A stretch of DNA of 64,000 bases from NCBI GenBank assembly GCA_030679955.1, contig JAUXSF010000039.1, forward strand, positions 1-64,000. The letters are read 5' to 3'. The stretch is from Chlamydiales bacterium. GTDB lineage: Bacteria; Chlamydiota; Chlamydiia; Chlamydiales; JAJFMA01. The notes beneath the pieces were generated by a model, which did not search any database, was not told where the DNA came from, and saw only the letters and a list, made by a program, of their open reading frames with translations. Of this stretch, positions 50,871 to 60,430 are shown piece by piece. A program made the translations under genes and the position numbers. Within the stretch, counting starts at the first letter, position 1. Each line of letters starts with the position of its first letter.

Positions 50871-50978
50871 GTGGATACTAAACAAACTGAGAATCCGGCT
50901 AGGTCTGGCTGTAATCTAAACCACTTGTCCTCCTCTCCCTCGCATCCTTCCCACCATCATGAGCATCTAGCTCATTAG
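50871..50978 (+). CDS. Possible 35-residue His-rich micro-ORF
   Basis: GTG 50871 has AAAGGG 8 nt upstream; an in-frame ATG lies two codons earlier. The peptide ends HPSHHHEHLAH, with six His in the last eleven residues, and has one Cys and a Ser-rich middle. It lies between the aminotransferase and the symporter, on their strand. It could be a metal-binding microprotein or a regulatory leader peptide for the downstream transporter. No attenuator-like hairpin followed by T residues was seen, so the leader idea is weak. Confidence 0.4.
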   Translation: MDTKQTENPARSGCNLNHLSSSPSHPSHHHEHLAH

Positions 50979-51048
50979 TTTTCCCCGTTTAGTTTTTCAG
51001 TTTTATTTAAAATTTACGCATTAGCGCGTGGTATTTAGGGTTTTTGAT

Positions 51049-52413
51049 ATGGATTTCACATTATTTGTGTTTATGCTCTTTGCTCTACAGGCATTTTACT
51101 GGTTAGTCGGTCGACGTGCGGCTAAACATGTAGATGGGCAAGAGGACTACTTCCTTGCCGGGAAAAACGTACGACTTTTTCCTTTAATGATGACGTTCCT
51201 CGCTACACAAGTAGGAGGGGGAGTGATCCTTGGTTCAGCGGATGAAGCCTACCGTTTTGGTTGGCCTGTTCTGCTTTTTCCACTAGGATCGGCATTAGGA
51301 CTAATTTTGCTTGGTAGCGGCCTTGGACGTAGGTTGGCAGGTTTTCAAGTTTCTACCGTGGCACAAATCTTTGAAGTGGTTTACGGATCAGTAGTATTAA
51401 GGCAGGTAGCTTCCGTTCTTTCGGTAATCTCATTGTTCATGATTCTTGTTGCTCAAATCATCGCCTCAGGTAAGTTTCTGGTAAGCATGGGGATGGACAG
51501 CTCCCCTTTATTCATATTGTTTTGGGCAATAGTGATTCTTTACACCGCTCAAGGAGGCTTAAAAGCTGTTATCTCAACCGATATGGTTCAAGCAGCTTTT
51601 TTCTCGGGAGTATTCCTTCTATGCTTTGGATATGTACTATGTAGCGACCCTTCGATTTCGCTTGTTCAAGCGCCACAGTTGGAAAGCTTTGCGGCAGTCT
51701 CCCCAAAGCTGTGTGGCTGGTTATTAATGCCGCTTCTTTTTATGGTAATCGAGCAAGATATGGGGCAGCGTTGCTTTGCTGGTGCTTCGCCAGCGATAGT
51801 CTCTAAGGCTTCTTTTTTTGCTGGGATTTTTACGATGATCATTTGTGTCGTACCCGTTTTCATGGGATCTCTGGCAAATGTTACAGGTCTTGAAGTTCCT
51901 CAGGGTGGCAGTGTGCTAATGGCTGTTATTGCAAAAACGACAAATCCTTGGATTACAGCGTTGGTTGGCTGCGCGGTTCTTGCTGCAATCATTTCCACCG
52001 CTACCTCTCTTATCAATGCGATAAGTTCTAATGTGTCGAGTGACTTCAAGTTAGCTTTCCTGCAGGATAAAAAGTCCATGTTTTGGGTGAAAGGCGTTAC
52101 GGGCCTAATTTCCATTAGCGCCATCTTTTTTGCGTTTTTTTTCGACAATGTCGTCGATGTACTCATTCATAGTTATGAGCTTTCGGTCAGCTGCCTGTTT
52201 GTTCCGGTATTTATGGCTTTGTTGAGAAAGCGAGGGGATTTTATGTCCGCTGCCTTAGCCATGATTGGTGGTGCTGTAGCATTTGTGGTGTTTCAATTGT
52301 ATCCCACCGAGTTCCCACGAGAAATTGTGAGTATTCTTCTATCTGCTGCAGGATACGTAATGGGAGAGTTAGCTGTTAGACACAGCTCAAAAATGACTCA
52401 TGAGAGTGCTTAG
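51049..52413 (+). CDS. Sodium/solute symporter family (SSS) transporter
   Basis: The 454-residue protein has about 13 membrane helices in the LeuT-like order of SSS proteins. Family marks are DYFLAGKNVRLFPLMMTFLA, TQVGGGVILGSADEAYRFGW (helix 1 break), TAQGGLKAVISTDMVQAAFF and IISTATSLINAISSNVSSDF (the sodium-site serines/threonines of helix 8). The ATG at 51049 has AGGG 9 nt upstream; the frame opens at 51028 with GTG. It probably imports an organic solute with sodium. Position behind the aminotransferase suggests an amino acid or related acid as substrate, but this is inference. Confidence 0.92.
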   Translation: MDFTLFVFMLFALQAFYWLVGRRAAKHVDGQEDYFLAGKNVRLFPLMMTFLATQVGGGVILGSADEAYRFGWPVLLFPLGSALGLILLGSGLGRRLAGFQVSTVAQIFEVVYGSVVLRQVASVLSVISLFMILVAQIIASGKFLVSMGMDSSPLFILFWAIVILYTAQGGLKAVISTDMVQAAFFSGVFLLCFGYVLCSDPSISLVQAPQLESFAAVSPKLCGWLLMPLLFMVIEQDMGQRCFAGASPAIVSKASFFAGIFTMIICVVPVFMGSLANVTGLEVPQGGSVLMAVIAKTTNPWITALVGCAVLAAIISTATSLINAISSNVSSDFKLAFLQDKKSMFWVKGVTGLISISAIFFAFFFDNVVDVLIHSYELSVSCLFVPVFMALLRKRGDFMSAALAMIGGAVAFVVFQLYPTEFPREIVSILLSAAGYVMGELAVRHSSKMTHESA

Positions 52414-52430
52414 AGGTGCGTCAGAAAAGG

Positions 52431-52516
52431 GGATTCAACGCAAAGAAAACGGAGAATTTATTTCTCTAGGAGTCTTTCTTTTGCGTCTTAGCACCTCTGC
52501 GTTGAATTCCCCTTAA
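52431..52516. repeat. CGCAAAGGCGC-type inverted repeat
   Basis: GGGGATTCAACGCAAAGAAA (52432-52451) pairs with TTTCTTTTGCGTCTTAGCACCTCTGCGTTGAATTCCCC at 52486-52513, here in part. It lies between the convergent symporter and yqeY genes and can form a hairpin. Confidence 0.7.
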
Positions 52517-52534
52517 AAGCGGTGACTTGATGTG

Positions 52535-52972
52535 CTAGTCCGTTAGCAACTGGCTCGCCAAGTCTTTGGCTAGCTTTCCATCCACAGTGTTGTTAATTTT
52601 CATGATGGCTTTCATCACTAATCCGAGGTCTTTTTTTGTTTTAGCTCCGGATTCGGCGACCGCTTGTTCCACGATTTTTTTCGTTTCTTCGGCGGAGAGC
52701 GAGGTGGGCAAGAACTCTTGGATGATGATGAGTTCATTTTTTAACTTTTCTACAGCTTCGGTGCGGTTAGCAGCTTGTGCTTGTTCCACAGCCTCTTGGA
52801 GATTGCCGTAATAAGTTTTGAACAGCTTTAAAACTTCAGCATCGGGAAGGTTGCCACGAGCATCAACCGATAATATTTTGGATTTCAGCATGCGCAAGGT
52901 GTCCAGACGAAGTTGGTCTCGGCTGCGCATTGCTTCTTTGATGCCATCATTGATTGTTTCAAAAAGTGTCAT
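52535..52972 (-). CDS. yqeY: GatB/YqeY-domain protein
   Basis: The 145-residue protein starts TLFETINDGIKEAMRSRDQL and contains RLDTLRMLKSKILSVDA, then KLKNELIIIQEFLPTSLSAEE and KKDLGLVMKAIM, all typical of YqeY. The domain is shared with the tail of the amidotransferase GatB and may bind tRNA, though the cellular role of free YqeY is not settled. GAGG lies 6 nt before the ATG. It is monocistronic, between repeats and a divergent gene. Confidence 0.95.
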   Translation of the reverse strand: MTLFETINDGIKEAMRSRDQLRLDTLRMLKSKILSVDARGNLPDAEVLKLFKTYYGNLQEAVEQAQAANRTEAVEKLKNELIIIQEFLPTSLSAEETKKIVEQAVAESGAKTKKDLGLVMKAIMKINNTVDGKLAKDLASQLLTD

Positions 52973-53092
52973 GATCCGCCTCTGTTTTTGCTTTATACCT
53001 TAAACCGCTTGGTGATTTTGCCCAAAAGAAAATTGATTGCGAGCAATGGAAGCTGGGGGCTAAAATCTTGAAGTCGATTTAATGGAAAAAAT

Positions 53093-53500
53093 ATGTCATC
53101 TTTTTCTCACGAAGCTTTGGCTCTTGAAGGAAGTAAACAGCTGGTTTACACAGCGATGTCGAAGCACCTCTTTTACTTTCGGGCGCATATTTCGCGATAT
53201 GTTCTAGAGCAGGGAAAAGTGCCTCTGAATCCCTTTATGCTCTTTGACTACTTCTTAATGGATACCGTTGAAAGGGACCTAATTCGAGATGCCAACAATT
53301 CGGTGGTATTGAGATCCGATGAGATTTGGGTATTTGGACCTGTCTCAAATGGTGTCCTTGCCGAAATCATTATGGCAAAAAAAATGAACAAGCCCGTTTT
53401 GTACTTCAAGATCGAGAATTCTAGCCAAGTCCGACCTGTGGCCTACGATGAGGTCGAGATGGAGCAAGAGGTTGATCAGTTTAGATCATTATTATGCTAG
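53093..53500 (+). CDS. Nucleoside 2-deoxyribosyltransferase-like (DUF4406-type) protein
   Basis: The 135-residue protein has a Rossmann-like core: FDYFLMDTVERDLIRDANNS, VVLRSDEIWVFGPVSNGVLA, then EIIMAKKMNKPVLYFKI. The D-E-I-W-V-F-G-P-x-S-x-G followed by a helix with Glu fits the DUF4406/deoxyribosyltransferase group, where Glu attacks the nucleoside. The conserved catalytic Glu would be that of LAEIIMA. The gene lies 9 nt before a Nudix hydrolase gene, so a nucleotide-related task is likely. The exact substrate is unknown. Confidence 0.7.
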   Translation: MSSFSHEALALEGSKQLVYTAMSKHLFYFRAHISRYVLEQGKVPLNPFMLFDYFLMDTVERDLIRDANNSVVLRSDEIWVFGPVSNGVLAEIIMAKKMNKPVLYFKIENSSQVRPVAYDEVEMEQEVDQFRSLLC

Positions 53501-53509
53501 GGCATCACT

Positions 53510-53962
53510 ATGAATTCAGACACGACAGTATTTGAGAAGCCGCCACTAGATTTTGCAGCTACATTAGAGGTCGTGGCTACGTATGTCCATTTGGACGGCA
53601 AAGTTCTATTCCTCAAACTATCCCCCAACAAACGCGAAGCTGGAAAGTGGGGAGTGCCTGCAGGAAAACTAGATGCTGGGGAAACACCAGTCGTGGGTGC
53701 CAAGCGCGAGCTATTTGAAGAGACAGGTCTTGACATAGACGTGAGCTTGTTTAAGTCGCTTAAAGCTCTTTACATGCGTAAACCCGATATGGACTACATC
53801 TATCATTTGTTTTCCGTGAATGTAACTCAACCATCGCAAATTTATTTGTCGCCGGAACATTGCACTTATCAGTGGGTTACGCAATCCGAAGCTCATAGCC
53901 TACCCTTAATGGGCGGTGCTAAGGAGCCCTTAGATATCTATTTTAAGACACTACAAATATAG
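53510..53962 (+). CDS. Nudix hydrolase
   Basis: The 150-residue Nudix protein has the box GKLDAGETPVVGAKRELFEE-TGL, which fits G-x5-E-x7-REUxEExGU fully, preceded by KWGVPA. The N-terminal strand VVATYVHLDGKVLFLKLSPN and C-terminal YHLFSVNV are usual. It lies 9 nt after the deoxyribosyltransferase-like gene, so both probably form one transcript concerned with nucleotide clean-up or salvage. The substrate cannot be told from the sequence alone. Confidence 0.93.
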   Translation: MNSDTTVFEKPPLDFAATLEVVATYVHLDGKVLFLKLSPNKREAGKWGVPAGKLDAGETPVVGAKRELFEETGLDIDVSLFKSLKALYMRKPDMDYIYHLFSVNVTQPSQIYLSPEHCTYQWVTQSEAHSLPLMGGAKEPLDIYFKTLQI

Positions 53963-53999
53963 CTGCGCGAACAGTGAGTTTGTCGCGCAGCCTACGTCG

Positions 54000-55064
54000 C
54001 TAAACTTGTTTTAGCTTTTGTCGTCTATGGGACAGTATACCAATTAGCACCAACATTGAGGTCAGGATTAACCAAGTAGTTGGTTCTGGGACTGGTGTAA
54101 AGTTCTTTTGGTCTTTCTCATAACCTGTATAGGCCCCTACGTTTACTTGGCCAGAACCATACAAGTTTTTGGCGGTTAAGTTACCTGTCAATAGACCGGA
54201 GCTAAAGCTAATATTTGTCCCAGGAGCCAACAAGCTCGCATAAGTGCCACCTTGTAGGGATAAGGTATCGGCATTAAGCATGTTGAAGATGATATCATCC
54301 AGGGTCATTCCACCGCTGAATTGAAAGCTCAGTGCTTTCATGAAATCACTATTGGGAACAGTGTTGTCCGCTACGTTAAAGATCACAAAGGCATCGGCAG
54401 GGCCATTCAAAGCAATCCCGTAGCTATTATTGATATCGGCCAATGACAGATTGACGACGTTACGACCAGAAGTCAAACCTTGCACGGTAATTAAACCAAA
54501 TTGGCTCGATGTTGTTGCTGTGGGTGTTAGACCTCCCCAAAATTGACTCGCGCTTTTGAAGTACTCTGTAGCTGTGGTTTGGTTTAGCACAGGAGAGTAG
54601 GCTTGGTTTTGGTGCAAAGCCCCGTTGATCACCAAACCAGGACTGTTATTTTTCACTCCGGAAATGTTGACGTTGCCGTTGATTTGCCCGGTTCCGCCAC
54701 TTAAGTTTCCGCCACCTGATATGTTGCCGTTAGTAGTTGTGCTGTTCAGGAATATGTTTCCACCAGCTTCAATACCTCCGTTGTTAATCGACCCACTATT
54801 AAAGTTGACGTTACCGCCAGTAAATAGTGAGAAGGGTGCGTTGGAAGGCACGTTGTTTGCATTAAGACTAAACCCGGAGAAGAACGTGTCCCCGCCCGCT
54901 CCGGCTATCCCTTGGAAGTCGCTTCCGTAAAAAGCATTAGCTTTACCTATGTTCTCTAAAGAGTACACATTCAACAACCAAGGGTTGGTGTTAACGTCTG
55001 GGTTAGCAGCAACCGCAGAAGAGACGTACATTAATGTACTTAAAACCAACAGTTTAAATTTCAT
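54000..55064 (-). CDS. Choice-of-anchor A surface protein with PEP-CTERM tail
   Basis: The 354-residue secreted protein has a signal peptide (LLVLSTLMYVSSAVAA), a low-complexity Gly/Asn-rich region with beta-helix-like pattern (GNINF..., NGGIEAGGNIFLNSTT, NGNISGGGNLSGG), a choice-of-anchor A domain (about 160-320, with VFNVADNTVP and MTLDDIIFNMLNA) and a PEP-CTERM sorting tail. The tail is VPEPTTWLIL, a hydrophobic helix TSMLVLIGIL and a basic end HRRQKLKQ. By family knowledge, PEP-CTERM proteins are cleaved and anchored by exosortase; no exosortase gene is in this window. The gene is monocistronic. It is probably exposed on the surface or in an exopolymer layer. Confidence 0.88.
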   Translation of the reverse strand: MKFKLLVLSTLMYVSSAVAANPDVNTNPWLLNVYSLENIGKANAFYGSDFQGIAGAGGDTFFSGFSLNANNVPSNAPFSLFTGGNVNFNSGSINNGGIEAGGNIFLNSTTTNGNISGGGNLSGGTGQINGNVNISGVKNNSPGLVINGALHQNQAYSPVLNQTTATEYFKSASQFWGGLTPTATTSSQFGLITVQGLTSGRNVVNLSLADINNSYGIALNGPADAFVIFNVADNTVPNSDFMKALSFQFSGGMTLDDIIFNMLNADTLSLQGGTYASLLAPGTNISFSSGLLTGNLTAKNLYGSGQVNVGAYTGYEKDQKNFTPVPEPTTWLILTSMLVLIGILSHRRQKLKQV

Positions 55065-55365
55065 ATCACAGCCTCACACTAATTATTATCAAGTTATTAT
55101 CAAGCGCGCAAATGTGTGCTCGCTTAATTACCATTCGTGCATTTGTTGTAGTGAGATATATAGATTAGTTTTGTGACATTACTCATTCGCTATCTTTATT
55201 TTAAGCTATTTGCTTTATATAAGACAACTGATTCATAAGTCATTTAGAGCTAGTTATTTATGTAATTGTGTTGGAATATAACCTCAAAAAAATGAGATTT
55301 AGCTCGCTGTCTTGCTGTGTTTGTGACGATTGGATATAAGTTAGCGAAAAAAAACGTGTGAATCG
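55065..55365. other. AT-rich divergent region, no gene seen
   Basis: Three hundred AT-rich nt separate two divergent genes. There is a short direct repeat (TTATTATCAAG, twice at about 55082-55103) and no clear promoter that I would defend. Confidence 0.4.
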
Positions 55366-57132
55366 ATGTTATCCTTTCCTCATTCCTCATTTTATAAGCC
55401 AAATGCTGCCAACTATTTACCGAGTGACGTGTTTAAGATACCGGCAACGCTAGACTATGCCGATGTTCAGGAGTTTTTTCAGCGTTCACATTGTAACCGT
55501 AAGCCCGATTTGTGGCACAAAACGTTCATGGAGCTTTCTTTTCTGATCGACGACACTGTGTGGAACGTGATAGATGAGTGCATTCTGCGACTTTTTATGA
55601 ACCCATACAACCAAAAGTACCGTCCACACCCTCCATGGATAAATGCCGCTTTAGTTGATCGCTTTGTACAATATGACCCAGAACGACGTGTTTTGCCCTT
55701 CCTCTTTGGTTCGACTCCAAGTGAAATTTGGGAGGAAGAAATCGCTCGATGGCCACAAGGCCGTCCGCCGCACGCATTTATTCTAATGGTCGAGCACCTT
55801 TTGGGCTGTAAGAAGGGTCTGAGGGTGCCCAGCTGTATGGTCGCCAACCAAATACGCTGTTTAATCGAAGTTGGAGAGTTGGCTCGTCGAGTAGGATGTG
55901 ATTACTTTATTAGAGAATGCGGACAAAAGTTTTCACTACTCTTAGCTGAAGCTGGGGGGCCTTTTAAGATCAATGCACCGATTGAAGAACGTCGTGTTCG
56001 GGATTTTTTTGCCACATGCCCAGATTTGCTGGAGCGTTTGTTAGTTCTTAATTTCTCCGAGTGTGAAACCCAATTGTTGATGCTTCAGGATTCGTCGTTG
56101 AGGGACGCGGCAGTGGTAGAGACCCTTAGAAACTCTGAGGACATCTTTAAAGAGAATCTCGAATTTGGAGCACGCTTTGCAAAAGGGCTGCCCAGCGGAG
56201 TTCCAAAAGGTGTAGATCCCTTGAGGATGCTTTTGTATTTGGTTTATATGAATAACACTCCAGAGCCTCTTGTGAGAGACTTGATAGAGAAAATTTTGGA
56301 CGGTAAATATGATCTTGAGGCCTATGCCTGCCTACAAGGATTGGTTTCAGTCAATGAACAGGTTCGTAAAGTGTTTGCGGAGTGCTATAAGCCTTTATCC
56401 CCCAACGTTTCCTGCGACCCCATTTCTTATACCTGCTATTTTGAAGATGCGAAACGGAGTGATGATGAAGCGAAGGCTCTTGTGAGAATTCTCGAAACTC
56501 CTTGGCTGACATCCATGAGAGATTCGCGGCCTAAAGAGATTATAGCTAGGTTGCAGTTCGTTCGACGCCACAGTCGCTTCTTGTGGAAAGAGATATGTCG
56601 CACGCTAGCATATGTGATAACTCCAACCAACCTCATGCCGATATTGCGCCTTTTTCAAGAGCATGCGCAACAATATGATTCCAATGTACTAGTCGACCTG
56701 TATCCAAGGCTTTCCGATGCGGCGCTTGAGCGTTGGCCAGGTCTACAATATAACGTAAGCGACTTATATGCAGGTTATCGCATTGTCGGTGAAACCTTTG
56801 TGGACGATGAATTGTGGGAGTTTCTAGCGCATGTCGTTCGCTATATTACGATTGAAGACGGAAAACATCTAGATGACATGATTAGATGGAGTGGAGAAAA
56901 GGACGTTGCAAAGGTAATCATTGCCCATTTTTGGACGGTTATTGTCAGTGGCTACCAGGGTGATATCGAATTTGTTGATAGGGGCAATAATCACATCGAA
57001 GTCAAGATCAAGCGTGATATTTTCGAGAGCTCTTTAGAGTGTTTAAAAAGAGAAACAAAACGCTTAGAATCACTAGGCTGGGGCATAATCTGGAAAGACA
57101 ACCGCGAACAAGAAAAAGAGAGAAGAAGATAG
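55366..57132 (+). CDS. Large orphan protein, helical; possible distant BTB-like segment
   Basis: I do not recognise this 588-residue protein. It has no signal peptide or membrane helix and is predicted mostly helical. Around residues 160-190, IRCLIEVGELARRVGCDYFI, then RECGQKFSLLL, resembles the end of BTB domains, where a helix pair follows (LL..A..L....L...C...L), but the front half of the domain is not evident. Other segments, such as LERWPGLQYNVSDLYAGYRI and HFWTVIVSGYQGDIEFVDRG, match nothing I know. The C-terminus is very basic and acidic mixed (KDNREQEKERRR). The ribosome site is weak. It may be a host-directed protein like its large neighbours at 8.4 and 11.9 kb. Confidence 0.7.
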   Translation: MLSFPHSSFYKPNAANYLPSDVFKIPATLDYADVQEFFQRSHCNRKPDLWHKTFMELSFLIDDTVWNVIDECILRLFMNPYNQKYRPHPPWINAALVDRFVQYDPERRVLPFLFGSTPSEIWEEEIARWPQGRPPHAFILMVEHLLGCKKGLRVPSCMVANQIRCLIEVGELARRVGCDYFIRECGQKFSLLLAEAGGPFKINAPIEERRVRDFFATCPDLLERLLVLNFSECETQLLMLQDSSLRDAAVVETLRNSEDIFKENLEFGARFAKGLPSGVPKGVDPLRMLLYLVYMNNTPEPLVRDLIEKILDGKYDLEAYACLQGLVSVNEQVRKVFAECYKPLSPNVSCDPISYTCYFEDAKRSDDEAKALVRILETPWLTSMRDSRPKEIIARLQFVRRHSRFLWKEICRTLAYVITPTNLMPILRLFQEHAQQYDSNVLVDLYPRLSDAALERWPGLQYNVSDLYAGYRIVGETFVDDELWEFLAHVVRYITIEDGKHLDDMIRWSGEKDVAKVIIAHFWTVIVSGYQGDIEFVDRGNNHIEVKIKRDIFESSLECLKRETKRLESLGWGIIWKDNREQEKERRR

Positions 57133-57159
57133 TTTACGTATTAACAAGAAATCAAAATT

Positions 57160-57235
57160 ATTTCTTCTTAGCGCCCTCGCGCCTCTGCGCCTTTGCGTTA
57201 AATTTCCCTTCTCTATGTTCTTTGCGGTGAAAAAA
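57160..57235 (-). repeat. CGCAAAGGCGC-type repeat, single copy
   Basis: TTCTTCTTAGCGCCCTCGCG, CCTCTGCGCCTTTGCGTTAA, ATTTCCC (57162-57208) is a minus-oriented copy with a weak tail. It separates the orphan gene from the riboswitch. Confidence 0.65.
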
Positions 57236-57284
57236 GCGAGGCGACAGATGCCTCTTGATAAATTAGGTCAATTTTCATACATTG

Positions 57285-57471
57285 CATGAATTGTTAGTGG
57301 CCAAGCTACCATAGCCTGAGCCTTAAAAAGGGAACCTGGTTAGAATCCAGGACTGCCCCCGCAGCGGTATGTAGAAACGAACTCTGCCAACAAGCACTGA
57401 TGCTGAAATAGCATTGGGAAGCGGCAGACAGTAGGAATGTCAACGTCTACGAGTCCGAAGACCTGCTAACG
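57285..57471 (+). ncRNA. Cobalamin (B12) riboswitch
   Basis: The conserved core is complete and in order: AGCCTGAGCC, then AAAAAGGGAACCTGGT (57335-57350), AATCCAGGACTGCCCCCGCA, the GCACTGATGC-(N)-GCATTGGGAAG stem-loop (57393-57421) and the B12 box ending GAGTCCGAAGACCTGC (57451-57466). The riboswitch ends about 160 nt before nrdA. Binding of adenosyl- or methylcobalamin normally lowers expression of the downstream gene. No obvious terminator was found in the expression platform, so control may act on translation. Confidence 0.95.
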
Positions 57472-57630
57472 AATTTAATATGACTACAACCTTCGAGGGG
57501 AAGGAAATGGGCTTTCTTTATACATCACTTTTGCATCTTTTTTTTGCGCGCAAGTCGTTTATAAGGTCGCTGCTTATATCACTTTCTCCTGTTAGGTTTT
57601 TTATCAAATTTTTATTAGGAGAAGAGTGGC

Positions 57631-60420
57631 ATGACTCTGCTTACCGAGGCGATATGCGTTAAAATACGAAAGAGAAACGGATCGATCGTCGACTTCGACG
57701 AAAAAAGAGTGTTTCTAGCGATATCGGCCGCCTTCTGCACAAAGGAATGGGGCTTGCCGAAGGATCACGTTCTAACGACCTCCCAAAGAGATACCGTTGA
57801 CTGCGTTTTTAACGAGGTCCTTGAAAAAATTGCTGAAGGTATCCGTAAAGGTTTTCCAATTGATGTGGAGTGGATACAGGATGTCGTCGAACTGGTATTG
57901 ATGCGTCAAGGCTACTACGCGGTTGCGAAGGACTATATTCTCTATAGGCAGAACAGGGCCAAAGCTAGGGATCTGAGGCATGAGGGAGACTTAGAGATCA
58001 TCAACGTAAAGTCTCAGGATGGGCAGCTTGTTCCTTTCTATCGTTCTCAACTCAAAAGCTTACTCGAAGATGTCTCCACAGACCTGCTCTTAATCGACTT
58101 AGATTTTTTGATGAATGAGATAGCAGGGCAACTGTTCAATGGTATGACAACAGAAGAAATTTTGGATGTCGCCATTCTTACCTCTCGGAGTGCCATCGAG
58201 ATCGAACCCGCCTATGATCACCTGACAGAGAGGCTTTTGCTTACCAAGCTTGATAGCCAAGTGTTTGGCGAACTTGTTCCATTTTCAAACAGAGAGACAT
58301 ATGTCAGGTCCTCATTTATTAGGCAGATAGCCGCAGGCATAGATGCAGGCCGAATAGATCCTAAACTGGCAGATTTTGATTTAGAGAAGTTAGCTCAGGC
58401 GTTAGATCCCTCGCGCGATCTTGCCTTCAACTATCTGGGTTTACAAACCCTCTACGACCGCTATTTTTTGCATATTAAGGACACACGAATTGAGACCCCG
58501 CAAGCCTTCTGGATGCGTGTGGCGATGGGAGTCGCTCTAAACGAGATCGATAAAGAAGACAAGGCTATTGCTTTTTACCACCTGATATCGACCTTTAGGT
58601 ACATCCCAGGCACTCCTACCTTGTTTAATAGTGGAACGTGTAGACCACAGCTATCTAGTTGTTACCTGCTGACTGTAGAAGATGATTTAGACTCTATCTT
58701 TAAAATGATCTCCGATGACGCTAGGCTGTCCAAATGGGCTGGTGGATTGGGTAATGATTGGACTAATGTAAGAGCTACTAACGCTCAGATTGTAGGAACT
58801 AACGGTACGTCACAAGGTGTTATACCCTTTCTAAAGATAGCCAATGATACTGCAGTGGCGGTGAATCAGGGAGGCAAGCGCAGGGGAGCCATGTGTGCGT
58901 ACCTTGAAGTATGGCATCTAGATTTCGAGGACTTCTTGGACCTTCGCAAGAATACCGGAGATGAACGACGCCGCGCTCACGATATGAACACCGCTAGTTG
59001 GATCCCTGATTTATTTATGAAGCGTGTTCAGGAGGGTGGTGAGTGGACTTTATTTAACCCTTCAGATGTGCCAGATCTGCATAGCCTTTTCGGCAGGAAC
59101 TTTGAACAACGCTATGCTTACTATGAAAAAGAGGTTCAAAATGGCGGGATTAAGCTCTTCAAACGCCTGCCAGCGGTGGAGCTATGGCGTAAGATGCTTT
59201 CAAGGCTATTTGAAACAGGGCATCCCTGGATCACATGGAAGGACCCTTCCAATATTCGATCCACTCAGCAACATTGTGGAGTCGTGCACAGCTCTAACCT
59301 ATGCACGGAAATACTTCTAAACACAAGCCAACAAGAAACCGCTGTCTGTAATCTAGGGTCCATTAACCTCAAAGCGCATATTAAAGATGGCAAGCTGGAT
59401 GAGCAGAAACTCAAAGAAACCACAGAAGTTGCTATTAGGATGCTCGACAACGTGATTGACATCAACTTCTACCCCACACCGGAGGCTAAAAAGGCTAATT
59501 CGCGACATCGCCCTGTGGGATTAGGGATGATGGGTTTTCAAGATGTTCTTCATCTTCTGGATATCCCTTATGCATCAGAAGAGGCGGTTGCCTTCTCAGA
59601 TAGATCCATGGAGGTCATTAGCTATTACGCTATTTTAGCATCTGCCAATCTAGCTAAAGAGAGGGGTGCTTACTCTTCTTATCAAGGTTCCTTATGGAGT
59701 CAAGGGGTTTTCCCTATCGACACATTATCTGTTTTAGAGAGGGAGAGAGAACTGCCTCTGGAGATTGACCGTGACAGCATCATGGATTGGACACCTGTCA
59801 GAGAGCATGTTAGCCGGTATGGCATGAGGAACAGCCAAGTAATGGCTATTGCCCCCACAGCTACCATCAGCCAGATTATTGGTGTTACGCAGTCCATCGA
59901 GCCGCTTTACTCGGTTTTATATTCCAAAAGTAATCTGTCGGGAGACTTCATCTATGTGAATTCTCTGCTTGTTCAAGAGCTTAAAGCTTTGGGTCTCTGG
60001 GATCGTGGCATGCTTGACGAGTTCAAATACGAAGACGGTTCCATTCAGGGGATAGAGCAGATTCCTTTGAATATTCGAGAGAAGTACAAAACGGCTTTTG
60101 AAGTCGGTGTCGAGTGGCTAATACGCTGTGCGGCGAAACGGCAGAAGTGGATCGATATGGGGCAGTCCCTCAATCTCTATCTTGCTGATCCTTCGGGTAA
60201 GAAGCTGGACGAGATGTATCAACTCGCTTGGCGATGTGGCCTAAAGACTACTTACTACCTGAGAACTCGTGCGGCCACCCAGGTGGAAAAGTCAACCCTC
60301 GATATCAACCGCTTCGGAATTCAACCCAAGTGGATGAAGAACAAAAGCGCCTCCAGCAGCATCGAACTAAGTCGCTCTAGCTGCTCCTTAGAAGATCCAA
60401 CATGCGAATCCTGCCAATAG
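57631..60420 (+). CDS. nrdA: Class I ribonucleotide reductase, large subunit (R1)
   Basis: This subunit reduces ribonucleoside diphosphates to deoxy forms. AGGAG about 9 nt upstream marks the ATG. The 929-residue protein starts with an ATP-cone (about 9-110: [16 protein letters not shown]), then a second cone-like segment (about 122-205), followed by the R1 barrel. Key catalytic residues are present: C344 (LSSCY), N556/C558/E560 in NLCTEIL, C573 (AVCNLGS), tyrosines in TTYYLRT for radical transfer, and the C-terminal redox pair C925/C928 (CESC). nrdB follows after 10 nt. A cobalamin riboswitch precedes the pair. The double N-terminal regulatory region is longer than in E. coli and fits chlamydial R1. 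Confidence 0.97.
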   Translation: MTLLTEAICVKIRKRNGSIVDFDEKRVFLAISAAFCTKEWGLPKDHVLTTSQRDTVDCVFNEVLEKIAEGIRKGFPIDVEWIQDVVELVLMRQGYYAVAKDYILYRQNRAKARDLRHEGDLEIINVKSQDGQLVPFYRSQLKSLLEDVSTDLLLIDLDFLMNEIAGQLFNGMTTEEILDVAILTSRSAIEIEPAYDHLTERLLLTKLDSQVFGELVPFSNRETYVRSSFIRQIAAGIDAGRIDPKLADFDLEKLAQALDPSRDLAFNYLGLQTLYDRYFLHIKDTRIETPQAFWMRVAMGVALNEIDKEDKAIAFYHLISTFRYIPGTPTLFNSGTCRPQLSSCYLLTVEDDLDSIFKMISDDARLSKWAGGLGNDWTNVRATNAQIVGTNGTSQGVIPFLKIANDTAVAVNQGGKRRGAMCAYLEVWHLDFEDFLDLRKNTGDERRRAHDMNTASWIPDLFMKRVQEGGEWTLFNPSDVPDLHSLFGRNFEQRYAYYEKEVQNGGIKLFKRLPAVELWRKMLSRLFETGHPWITWKDPSNIRSTQQHCGVVHSSNLCTEILLNTSQQETAVCNLGSINLKAHIKDGKLDEQKLKETTEVAIRMLDNVIDINFYPTPEAKKANSRHRPVGLGMMGFQDVLHLLDIPYASEEAVAFSDRSMEVISYYAILASANLAKERGAYSSYQGSLWSQGVFPIDTLSVLERERELPLEIDRDSIMDWTPVREHVSRYGMRNSQVMAIAPTATISQIIGVTQSIEPLYSVLYSKSNLSGDFIYVNSLLVQELKALGLWDRGMLDEFKYEDGSIQGIEQIPLNIREKYKTAFEVGVEWLIRCAAKRQKWIDMGQSLNLYLADPSGKKLDEMYQLAWRCGLKTTYYLRTRAATQVEKSTLDINRFGIQPKWMKNKSASSSIELSRSSCSLEDPTCESCQ

Positions 60421-60430
60421 GGGAATAATA

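Noticed and set aside
57300-57360. tRNA T-arm-like GGTTAGAATCC
   Set aside because: The surrounding conserved blocks are those of a cobalamin riboswitch.
57480-57662. 60-codon open frame between riboswitch and nrdA
   Set aside because: It overlaps the nrdA start in another frame, has no ribosome site and covers the expression platform of the riboswitch.
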